30,246 nucleotides of DNA from JACVRM01 sp046262315 (lineage in GTDB: Bacteria; Actinomycetota; Thermoleophilia; Gaiellales; Gaiellaceae), in NCBI GenBank assembly GCA_046262315.1, contig JBHEMZ010000092.1, positions 1-30,246 on the forward strand. The letters run 5' to 3'. Below, in pieces: positions 7,511 through 14,124 of this stretch (the first letter of the stretch is position 1; each line of letters starts with the position of its first letter). Both the position numbers and the translations under genes were made by a program. A model generated the notes under the pieces. That model made no database searches. It was not told the origin of the DNA and worked only from the letters and a program-made list of their open reading frames with translations.

Positions 7511-8866
7511 TCAGAGCCGCGCGAAGCGGCCGCGCGACTTCTTGCCCTGCCGGCGCGTGCCGTTCTGCGACTCGGTCGGGCCGTAGTACGACCTCTTGCT
7601 CGACGCGCGGTAGTTGTTCAGCACGGCCGCGGTGGGTTGCACGGAGATGAGCGATAGGCGCTCGACCGCCGTGCGCAGCTGCCGTCGCGTGGTCGTGCCC
7701 GCGCTCGCGACGATCAGCGTCGCCTTGCCGAAGCGGGCGATGATCCGGGCGTCCGAGACGGGCACGAGCGGCGTCGTGTCGATGACGACCATGTCGTACA
7801 TACGCTCGCACTGGTGGAGGAGTGCCGGGAACTCCGACATGAGCAGCTCGCCCGGATCCTCGCCGACCTGTCCGCCGGTCAGGAAGTCGAGTGTTTCGAG
7901 CGACGTATGCCGGATCGCACTCTCGAGCGGGTGACCGTGCAGCACCTCGGACAGCCCTGGGATCCGCTGCACGTTGAGGAGCTCGGACACGCGCCCGCGC
8001 CGTAGGTCGGCGTCGATCAGCAGTGTGCGGGCGCCCGAGCGGGCGAACGAGACGGCGAGCCCGAACGAGACGGTCGTCTTGCCGTGGCTCCCCTCCGGGC
8101 TCGTGACGACGATCGAGCGCAGGTTGCCCTTGGTGAAGAGCAGGTTGGTGCGCAGATCGCGTAGCGACTCGGCGACGATGCGAAACTTCGTGTCGGCGAG
8201 CTCCTGCGGCGAGTGGACACGCGCGAGGGCCGGCTCGTTCGGGATCTCGGCGTACGACGGCACGCCGGCGATCCGCGCCAGCGCCTCGGGGGTCTCGATC
8301 TTGGTGGTCAGGTTCTCGCGCAACAGCGCGGCGCCGACGCCGAAGGCTACGCCGAGCAGGAGCGCCACGGCGAGCGTCATCTTCGGGCGCGGGAAGACCG
8401 GGTCGGTGGCCTTCGCGGGTCGGTCGAGCTGGGACAGGGCGACGTCACGGATCGACACCTCGCCCGCGTCGGCACGCGAGAGCAGCGCATCGGTGACGGC
8501 CTGCGCCGACCCTTGCGCGACTGCAGGGTCTGGGTCGCGTGCCTTGATCTTGAGAATGAGCGTTCCTTCGAAGGTCCGGGCAGAGATATCGGACAGCTGC
8601 TGTCCCGATGGCATCGATCGCCGCGCCGCCTGGAGGGTCACACCGGTGGTGGCTGCTTCTGCGTAAACCGCGGTGATGCTGTCAGCGACGCCGATGAGGA
8701 AGACCGCGTCGCGGCTCGTGGGCAGAAGCGCGAGGGTGGAGGTCGACTCGTACTGCGGCGTTACGAGTCGTAGCGCCCCCACGGCGACGCCGACACAGAT
8801 GATGGTGACTGCGACGACGATCAGCTTGCGCCGCCACAGCACCTCCAGGAACTCGTTGAGATTCAT
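7511..8866 (-). CDS. Wzz-domain plus BY-kinase: polysaccharide chain-length tyrosine kinase
   Basis: A 451-residue protein joining chain-length determinant and autokinase. A first membrane helix (roughly residues 14-33, LIVVAVTIICVGVAVGA) follows MNLNEFLEVLWRRK; an external Wzz segment with Ala-rich helices spans about 40-160; a second helix lies near 163-182. The cytoplasmic kinase has a Walker A EGSHGKTT (Lys263), Walker A' LLIDADLRRGR (Asp285, Asp287) and Walker B MVVIDTTP. The P-loop has Gly-Ser-His where capsular kinases usually read Pro-Gly-Glu. The tail ends SSKRSYYGPTES, whose Tyr427-Tyr428 pair is the only obvious autophosphorylation site, then a very basic end. I chose the ATG at 8866 since the wzz motif starts there; the frame continues back to 9022 with unconserved sequence crossing the divergent gene. 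First gene of its unit; the phosphatase at 2172-2966 is the last. Confidence 0.9.
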   Translation of the reverse strand: MNLNEFLEVLWRRKLIVVAVTIICVGVAVGALRLVTPQYESTSTLALLPTSRDAVFLIGVADSITAVYAEAATTGVTLQAARRSMPSGQQLSDISARTFEGTLILKIKARDPDPAVAQGSAQAVTDALLSRADAGEVSIRDVALSQLDRPAKATDPVFPRPKMTLAVALLLGVAFGVGAALLRENLTTKIETPEALARIAGVPSYAEIPNEPALARVHSPQELADTKFRIVAESLRDLRTNLLFTKGNLRSIVVTSPEGSHGKTTVSFGLAVSFARSGARTLLIDADLRRGRVSELLNVQRIPGLSEVLHGHPLESAIRHTSLETLDFLTGGQVGEDPGELLMSEFPALLHQCERMYDMVVIDTTPLVPVSDARIIARFGKATLIVASAGTTTRRQLRTAVERLSLISVQPTAAVLNNYRASSKRSYYGPTESQNGTRRQGKKSRGRFARL

Positions 8867-8925
8867 GAAAGGGCCTCGGATTCCCGGATCGACGCCGGGC
8901 CGGTCAGACTTGAGAGTATCTTTCG
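8867..8925. promoter_or_regulatory. Divergent promoter region between the BY-kinase and GT4 genes
   Basis: Only 59 bases separate two divergent starts. An AT-richer island at 8911-8925 reads TATCTT (8917-8922) on the plus strand and GATACT (8920-8915) on the minus strand, either of which could be a -10. The plus-strand message would be almost leaderless, while the minus-strand one would have about 40 nt of leader. No convincing -35 is visible for either direction. Confidence 0.35.
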
Positions 8926-10020
8926 ATGCCGGGTCGTAGGCGCCTCCTTCTCGCCTCGCAGCCGCTGAGCGCCGGCGTGCCGCGCCATGTGCTGGATCTG
9001 GTGGACGGATTGCGCGGGACATCGTGGGACGTGGATGTCGCCTGCCCGCCTTCCTCGACGCTCTGGCGGGCGCTCCAGGGGCGTGGAGACGTGCGGCTGC
9101 ACGAGCTGGGCGGGGCGCGCCGTCCCTCGCCCGCAGATGCGGCGTCTCTCGCCCGCCTCGTGCGCCTCGTGCGGCGTGCCGACGTGGTGCACGTGCACTC
9201 GGCGAAAGCGGGCTTCCTGGGTCGGCTCGCGGCGGCGCTCGCGGGCCGTACTGACCGCGTCGTCTTCACGCCGCACGCGTGGTCGTTCTGGGCGGTCGGA
9301 GGCGCCGAGGCGCGTGCCTATCTGCGGCTGGAGCGGCTTGCCGCGCGCTGGTGCCGGACGATCGTTGCCGTCTCGGCCGACGAGCGCGCCGCGGGCCTCG
9401 CGGCCGGCGTGGGGCGGACCGAGCAGTACCGCGTGATCCCGAACGGTGTGGACGTGTCCCGCTTCGCCTTGCCGCGGGAGCCGGTCCGGGGACGTGTCCT
9501 CTCGCTCGGCCGGCTGGCGGCGCAGAAGCGGCCGGACATCGCCGTGCGGGCCTTCGCTCGCGTCCGTGAGCGCATGCCGCACGCCCGCCTCGAGCTGGCG
9601 AGTGACGGACCGCTCCGCGCCCAGGTGGAGCAGCTCGTCTCGGCGCTCGGTATCGCAGACTCGGTCGAGCTGCTGGGCTATCGCGACGATGTGCCCGAGC
9701 TCCTCTCGCGCGCAGCGGCTCTGGTGGTGGCGAGCGACTACGAGGCAGCGCCGCTGACGGTGCTCGAGGGTATGGCGGCTGGCGTGCCGGTGGTGGCCAC
9801 ACGCGCAGGCGGCGTGGAGGAGGCGCTCGGCGACACGGGGCTCGTAGTGCCGACGGGTGATGCCGAGGCGCTCGCGGACACGCTGGGGCGGGTGCTCTCC
9901 GACGACGCGCTGGCGCGGCGGCTCGGCGAAAGTGCGCGGCGGCGGGTGCAGGGGCGTTTCACGCACGAGCAGATGGTCGCCGACACCCTCGCGCTCTACG
10001 ACGAGGTGGCGGGCGGGTGA
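8926..10020 (+). CDS. GT4-family glycosyltransferase (GT-B fold)
   Basis: A 364-residue GT-B glycosyltransferase heading the plus-strand unit. It begins RRLLLASQPLSAGVPRHVLD, with the glycine-rich acceptor loop, then ADVVHVHSAKAGFLGRLA and VFTPHAWSFWAVGG, as in PelF/WcaL-like GT4 enzymes. The hinge is VIPNGVDVSRF. The donor domain carries LSLGRLAAQKRPDIAVRAFA, VELLGYRDDVPELLSRAA and the ExxxxxxxE region YEAAPLTVLEGMAAGVPVVA. The ATG at 8926 is the first in frame after the divergent spacer and fits homology; only a weak GAG lies upstream. It ends in TGA overlapping the GTG of the next gene. Donor sugar cannot be assigned. Confidence 0.9.
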   Translation: MPGRRRLLLASQPLSAGVPRHVLDLVDGLRGTSWDVDVACPPSSTLWRALQGRGDVRLHELGGARRPSPADAASLARLVRLVRRADVVHVHSAKAGFLGRLAAALAGRTDRVVFTPHAWSFWAVGGAEARAYLRLERLAARWCRTIVAVSADERAAGLAAGVGRTEQYRVIPNGVDVSRFALPREPVRGRVLSLGRLAAQKRPDIAVRAFARVRERMPHARLELASDGPLRAQVEQLVSALGIADSVELLGYRDDVPELLSRAAALVVASDYEAAPLTVLEGMAAGVPVVATRAGGVEEALGDTGLVVPTGDAEALADTLGRVLSDDALARRLGESARRRVQGRFTHEQMVADTLALYDEVAGG

Positions 10021-10994
10021 GCGCGCCGCCGCTGTGGCTGGTCGCGTGGTCGGACAGCGAGGATGAGGACTTCCGGGCCGCCTGCGCAGAAGCGGGCGTC
10101 GAGGCGGAGGTGGCCCGCGTAGCACCGCTCGGGCCCACTGTGGGCACAAGTGGACACCGGCTCCGCAGCTGGCCCGCGTACGTACGGCTGGCTGCGCGCG
10201 CCCGTCGCTGGCCGGGACCGGTGGTGGCTTGGGATCCTATCGCCGGCTCGCTGGCGGCGCGGCTGCGGCGCGGCGTGGTGGTGCTGAATCCTCTGCTCGA
10301 CCCGGAAGCCGAAACGCTCCGTCAGCGCTTCGTCCTTGGCGGGGCGCGGCAGGCCGAGCGCGTGCTCTTCTTCAGCCGCGCCGCGGAACGCGAGGGCGTA
10401 GCCCTCGGTCTCGACGCCGAGCGGGTCGGCTTCGTGCCCCTCGGCGTTCGGGCGCCGCGTGAGACCGCGGTACCGCCGGGGAGCGGCGTGCTTGGGGTCG
10501 GCCGTGAGCGCCGGGACTGGGACACGCTCGCCCGCGCGGCCCAGGGTCTCGACCTGGAAGTGCGCGTGGTCGGTCCGGCGTCGGCGCCGCCGCCGCTCAG
10601 CGTGCTGCCGGCTGTCGAGCGGGGACGCCTGCTGGAGCTGATGGAGGCTGCTGCGGCCGTGGTCGTTCCGTTGAGGGATGCCCGGCGTCCGGCCGGCCAG
10701 CTCGCCGTACTCGACGCCCTTGCGGCAGGGCGGGGTGTTGTCGCAACTCGCGCGCCCGGCACCGAGGACTACATCACCCCCGAAACGGGGGTGCTCGTCC
10801 CGCCGGGCGACGCGGGCGCGCTGCGTGACGCCCTGCGAAACGTCGCCGACCCTGCGACGGCTGCGTCTCTGGGCGAGGCGGCCCTACGCGCCGCGCGGGG
10901 CCCGTTCGCGCTCGCTCGCTTCGTACGTGACGTCGATGAAGCCGCGCGCGCCAGAACGCCTGCTGAGCGGGCCCGAGGGTCAGGGCGCACGTGA
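10017..10994 (+). CDS. Divergent GT-B glycosyltransferase-like protein
   Basis: A 325-residue protein whose second half matches a GT4 donor domain: GVGRERRDWDTLARAAQGLD, VVVPLRDARRPAGQLAVLDA, and GRGVVATRAPGTEDYI followed by GVLVPPGDAGALRDAL. The first half is short for an acceptor domain and lacks the GGxE loop seen in its neighbours, though PVVAWDPIAGSLAA and RVLFFSRAAE fit a reduced GT-B N-domain. The usual first Glu of the ExxxxxxxE motif is not apparent (Ala-Gly-Gln-Leu-Ala-Val-Leu-Asp), so activity is less certain than for the other GT4 genes. The GTG start at 10017 overlaps the upstream stop as GTGA, indicating coupled translation. It could be an active transferase or an accessory subunit of the upstream enzyme. 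Confidence 0.75.
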   Translation: MSAPPLWLVAWSDSEDEDFRAACAEAGVEAEVARVAPLGPTVGTSGHRLRSWPAYVRLAARARRWPGPVVAWDPIAGSLAARLRRGVVVLNPLLDPEAETLRQRFVLGGARQAERVLFFSRAAEREGVALGLDAERVGFVPLGVRAPRETAVPPGSGVLGVGRERRDWDTLARAAQGLDLEVRVVGPASAPPPLSVLPAVERGRLLELMEAAAAVVVPLRDARRPAGQLAVLDALAAGRGVVATRAPGTEDYITPETGVLVPPGDAGALRDALRNVADPATAASLGEAALRAARGPFALARFVRDVDEAARARTPAERARGSGRT

Positions 10995-11110
10995 TTAGTC
11001 GCTGACGGCCACTAACTCGGATCGCCAGTCCCCCTTTCGGGCGAACCTCGTGCGGGTGTCCCTCGCGGGAGGGATGACCGAGCCGATCGAGGTGCCGAAG
11101 GAGCTTCTAG
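10995..11110 (+). promoter_or_regulatory. Structured-looking leader with strong RBS upstream of the GHL15 gene
   Basis: This 116-base spacer is the longest on the plus strand between 8.9 and 14.1 kb. It contains a strong hairpin GTCCCTC-GCGG-GAGGGAT (about 11058-11075) and a small CCCCCTTTCGGG stem-loop before it. CTCGG near 11016-11020 can pair with CCGAG near 11078-11082 to enclose both. AAGGAG at 11098-11103 is a good ribosome-binding site seven bases before the ATG at 11111. It could be a regulatory leader or a partial terminator after the glycosyltransferase pair. I do not recognise a known riboswitch. Confidence 0.35.
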
Positions 11111-12625
11111 ATGTTCCTGCGACGCCTCTTCGTTCTGCTTGCGCTCACGCTCGCCACGCTCGGCGGATGGGCCGACCGCGCCGATGCCGCCGGCGTCTCG
11201 AGCCTCGGCACCACGCGGATCTGCTCGGGCTGCGCGGACAACGCGGGCGACCTTTCGCGTTACGGCTACGTCACGCTGCACGCCTGGGAGCACGCCCGCA
11301 TCCCCGCTCTCAAGGCCGCGAACCCGAATGTCAAGGTCCTGGTCTACAAGGACATGGCCTCGACGCCCGACTACGACTGCCATAACGGCCGCGACGAGGA
11401 GTTCCTCCCGGCCGGCATGGGCTACTGCTGGACGCTCGCCAACCATCCCGACTGGTTCACGGTCGACGAGGACGGCAAGCGCATCGAATGGCAGGTCTGG
11501 CGCGGCAACTGGCAGATGGACGTCGGCTCTTCCGGCTACCAGGACCAGTGGGGTGAGAACGTGCTCACCGAGCTCAAGCGCTACGGCTGGGACGGCGTGA
11601 CTGTCGACGACGCCAACGTCGACCAGACGCGCCTCGTGGGCAACCGGAAGATGCGCGAGTATCCGACGCAGGCCTCCTACGCGGCCGCCACGCGCAGCTT
11701 CCTCGCTCGGGTCGGCCCGCGCCTGACGGGCGCCGGCTACCTCGTCATTCCGAACATCCAGGCCGACCCGGTCGCGGCGGACGCCGAGCTGTGGGCCGAC
11801 TGGATCCAGTTCACCTCCGGCGGCACCCGCGAATATTGGATGAAGTGGGGTTCCGGTCGCGACGGGCAGTACGGCGACGGCGGGTGGACCGACCTCCAGG
11901 AAGTCTTCCAGACGGTCCAGCGCGCCGGCAAGATCTTCCTCACCACCACGACGGCGCCCGGCGACGACAACCGCTCTATGCGCTGGGGCCGCGCGAGCTT
12001 CCTCGTCGGCTGGAACGGTGGCCGGTCGGCCTTCATCTTCGACCCCAACGCGGCCGTCGACCCGTGGTCGGCCGAGTGGACGATCGACATCGGCCTCCCT
12101 GCCGCCCCGCGCGTCAAGGTCGGCGAGAGCGTCTGGCGGCGCAACTACACGGGCGGCGCCGCGGTTGTGAACATCTCGGAGAAGTCGTCACAGACCATCG
12201 AGCTCGGTGGTTCCTACCTCACTCCCGAAGGTGCTCCCGTCACGTCGGTGACGCTCCAGCCCATGGCCGGCATCGTGCTGCGCCTGCCTCCCGGCGTGTC
12301 GCAGCCGGTCGTCAGCCCGCGTTCCTCGCCCGGCCGGAAGCCGGTGGCGAGGAAGTCACGTCCCGTCGCTGGGCGCGTGGCGCTCATCGCGGGTCGCCGC
12401 GTGAGCGGGCGGGTGCTCGGCCATCGCGGCAGCACGCGGGTGGCCGTCTACTGGCGGGGTGCAGGCCGCTGGCACCTGCTGGCCCGCATCCGCACGGACG
12501 CCCGCGGCCGCTTCCGCGTCGCCCGGCCGCCGCGCGCGTCGCGACCGATCCGTCTGCGCGCTGTCGTCCGGCACGGCCGCTTCTCCGCGCACTCGCGCGT
12601 GCTGCGCATCCGGCCGCCGCGCTAG
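11111..12625 (+). CDS. Secreted GHL15-like putative glycoside hydrolase
   Basis: A 504-residue exported protein. The signal peptide (MFLRRLFVLLALTLATLGG, likely cleavage after RADA or ADAA) is followed by a TIM-barrel-type domain resembling the GHL15 family (Pfam PF14885, hypothetical glycosyl hydrolase family 15): YVTLHAWEHARIPALKAANP, VLVYKDMAS, GYCWTLANHPDWF, GWDGVTVDDANVD, and WADWIQFTSGGTREYWMKW. The Asp-Asp of VTVDDAN, on a strand end near residue 165, and nearby acids are catalytic candidates. After about residue 395 comes an Arg-rich linker and a beta-strand region (GRRVSGRVLGHRGSTRVAVY, then RGRFRVARPP) resembling a small surface or Ig-like domain. Start is supported by AAGGAG seven bases upstream. 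In context it probably trims or remodels the glycan outside the cell, or acts on competitors' glycans. Confidence 0.8.
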   Translation: MFLRRLFVLLALTLATLGGWADRADAAGVSSLGTTRICSGCADNAGDLSRYGYVTLHAWEHARIPALKAANPNVKVLVYKDMASTPDYDCHNGRDEEFLPAGMGYCWTLANHPDWFTVDEDGKRIEWQVWRGNWQMDVGSSGYQDQWGENVLTELKRYGWDGVTVDDANVDQTRLVGNRKMREYPTQASYAAATRSFLARVGPRLTGAGYLVIPNIQADPVAADAELWADWIQFTSGGTREYWMKWGSGRDGQYGDGGWTDLQEVFQTVQRAGKIFLTTTTAPGDDNRSMRWGRASFLVGWNGGRSAFIFDPNAAVDPWSAEWTIDIGLPAAPRVKVGESVWRRNYTGGAAVVNISEKSSQTIELGGSYLTPEGAPVTSVTLQPMAGIVLRLPPGVSQPVVSPRSSPGRKPVARKSRPVAGRVALIAGRRVSGRVLGHRGSTRVAVYWRGAGRWHLLARIRTDARGRFRVARPPRASRPIRLRAVVRHGRFSAHSRVLRIRPPR

Positions 12626-12642
12626 CAGCCACGACCGCCAAG

Positions 12643-14124
12643 ATGTCCGTGGTGCCCAACGCCCAAGAAATCCCCGAGCACCGCGCAGACGCGCTCTTTG
12701 CTCTGCCGGTGATCCCCCGCAGGGCGGCACTTCTCGGGGAGCTGCCCGGCTGGGCGGGCGATCTTGTCGAGCGTCGCGTGGAGGTGGTCGCACCTGCCGA
12801 TGCGGAGGTCGTGGTGGCAGACGGAGACCACGTCTCGCAGGCCCTCGCCGCCGGCCGGGGCGCGGTGGTCGTGGACGGGCCTCGCGGCGTGGCGGCCAGC
12901 CTGCGCGCCGCCGGCCTCAGCACGACGCGGCTGCTGCCCATACCGGTCACCGGCAGCCCCGTCGTCTACGCGGACCTCGCTGAGCGTCGCGCGGCGCGGT
13001 TCGGCATCGAGCGCGTGATCGTCCATCCCGAGCGCTGGCGGACGTTGCGGAACCGAGCCGCTGCGCTGCTGATCGTGGCGGGCCTGCCGCTCCCGGTCGA
13101 GCGGCTGGTCACGTTAGGAGTGCGACGTTCAGGCCGACCCGCGTTCATCACCGCCGCGCATGCCCTCGGCGTCGATCCGGCCTCGGAGTGGTCGATGCTC
13201 GTATCGAAGGGCAGCGTCGTGCGTCGGAACGCCTTCTTTCTGATCCCGCCGGGTCGCTCCGAGCCCGAGCACGTGCTCAAGTTCTCGCGGGTCCCCGAGA
13301 TGCGCGTGGCCTTCGACCGGGAGCAGCGGGGATTCGAGCTCGCAGCCGCGGCGGGCATCTCGGTGCAGCGCCACGCGACGACGTCCATCGGTCGCTTCGT
13401 GGTCGACGACTTTCACGCCTCGGTCGAGACGGCCGCACTCGGCACGAAGCTCGCGACGCTGCTGCGCCGTCCGGGTTCCCGGTCGGACAAGCTCGCCGTC
13501 CTCGACCGCATCGCGCGCTGGCTGATCGAGGTTGCGCGGGAGACGGCCGTCCCACCGGCGGCGCTCGGCGAGGCACGAGAGCACTACGCCCGCGACGTCG
13601 CGCCGTTCTGGGCCGCGGAAGGTGCGCCTCCCGACCTCGTCGACCGCCTGCCTCCGGTTCCCGGGGCGTTTCAGCACAACGACATGGCCGAGGAGAACCT
13701 GATCGTCGACGGCGGCGACTTCCGCGCGCTCGACTGGGAGTGGGCGAACCCACACGGGCTTCCGCTCGGCGACCTCGTCTACTTCGGTGTGCACGTGCTG
13801 CGCATCGTGGACGGGGCGCTGTCGGAGGATCCGGTCGAGCGCGACGGCCACTTCGCCGCCTTGCTCGCCGGCGAAGCGCCGAGCTCTCCCGTCATGTTCG
13901 GCTGGCTGCGTGACGCGGCCAGGGAGCTTCAGCTGCCGCCCGCGTCGCTCGGCCCGCTGGTCACGCTCTCGTGGCTCGAGCGAGGCCGCCTGAGTCGGCT
14001 CGAGCGCTGGCGAGCAGAAGAGGTGAGCGGCGCGCCGGTCGGGCTTCCGTTCGCCGAGCGCGCGGCGAAGCTGTGGCTGGAGCACCCCGCGCTCGGCCCG
14101 CGCTGGGACGCCGTGCAGGCCTAG
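12643..14124 (+). CDS. Aminoglycoside/choline-kinase-fold phosphotransferase with unassigned N-terminal domain
   Basis: A 493-residue protein. Its C-terminal half is a protein-kinase-like phosphotransferase: FQHNDMAEENLIV gives the catalytic His345-Asn-Asp347 and Asn352, and ALDWEWANPHG the metal-binding Asp364. The Lys-bearing strand may be HVLKFSRVPEMRVAFDRE near residue 215. The first 200 residues (VVNGPRG-type strands, SPVVYADLAERRAARFGIE) contain a Rossmann-like pattern but I cannot name the fold; they resemble parts of glycan-locus methyltransferase or transferase proteins without clear motifs. The gene starts 17 bases after the hydrolase, with no obvious Shine-Dalgarno, and ends convergently, sharing CTAG with the next gene. 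A sugar, polyol or lipid head group is a more likely substrate here than an antibiotic. Confidence 0.78.
   Translation: MSVVPNAQEIPEHRADALFALPVIPRRAALLGELPGWAGDLVERRVEVVAPADAEVVVADGDHVSQALAAGRGAVVVDGPRGVAASLRAAGLSTTRLLPIPVTGSPVVYADLAERRAARFGIERVIVHPERWRTLRNRAAALLIVAGLPLPVERLVTLGVRRSGRPAFITAAHALGVDPASEWSMLVSKGSVVRRNAFFLIPPGRSEPEHVLKFSRVPEMRVAFDREQRGFELAAAAGISVQRHATTSIGRFVVDDFHASVETAALGTKLATLLRRPGSRSDKLAVLDRIARWLIEVARETAVPPAALGEAREHYARDVAPFWAAEGAPPDLVDRLPPVPGAFQHNDMAEENLIVDGGDFRALDWEWANPHGLPLGDLVYFGVHVLRIVDGALSEDPVERDGHFAALLAGEAPSSPVMFGWLRDAARELQLPPASLGPLVTLSWLERGRLSRLERWRAEEVSGAPVGLPFAERAAKLWLEHPALGPRWDAVQA

Noticed and set aside
10995..11110. c-di-AMP (ydaO) or cobalamin riboswitch upstream of the hydrolase
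   Set aside because: The spacer has stems and a ...GGGCGAACC... stretch, but I could not find the conserved core sequences of either class, so I report only a possible structured leader.
11791..12642. Upstream extension of the phosphotransferase frame across the hydrolase gene
   Set aside because: This part overlaps the hydrolase in another frame and is Arg/Pro-rich; the ATG at 12643 begins right after the hydrolase stop.
12643..14124. Aminoglycoside resistance gene
   Set aside because: The phosphotransferase motifs fit the broad APH/choline-kinase fold, but the extra 200-residue N-domain and glycan-locus context argue against antibiotic modification.
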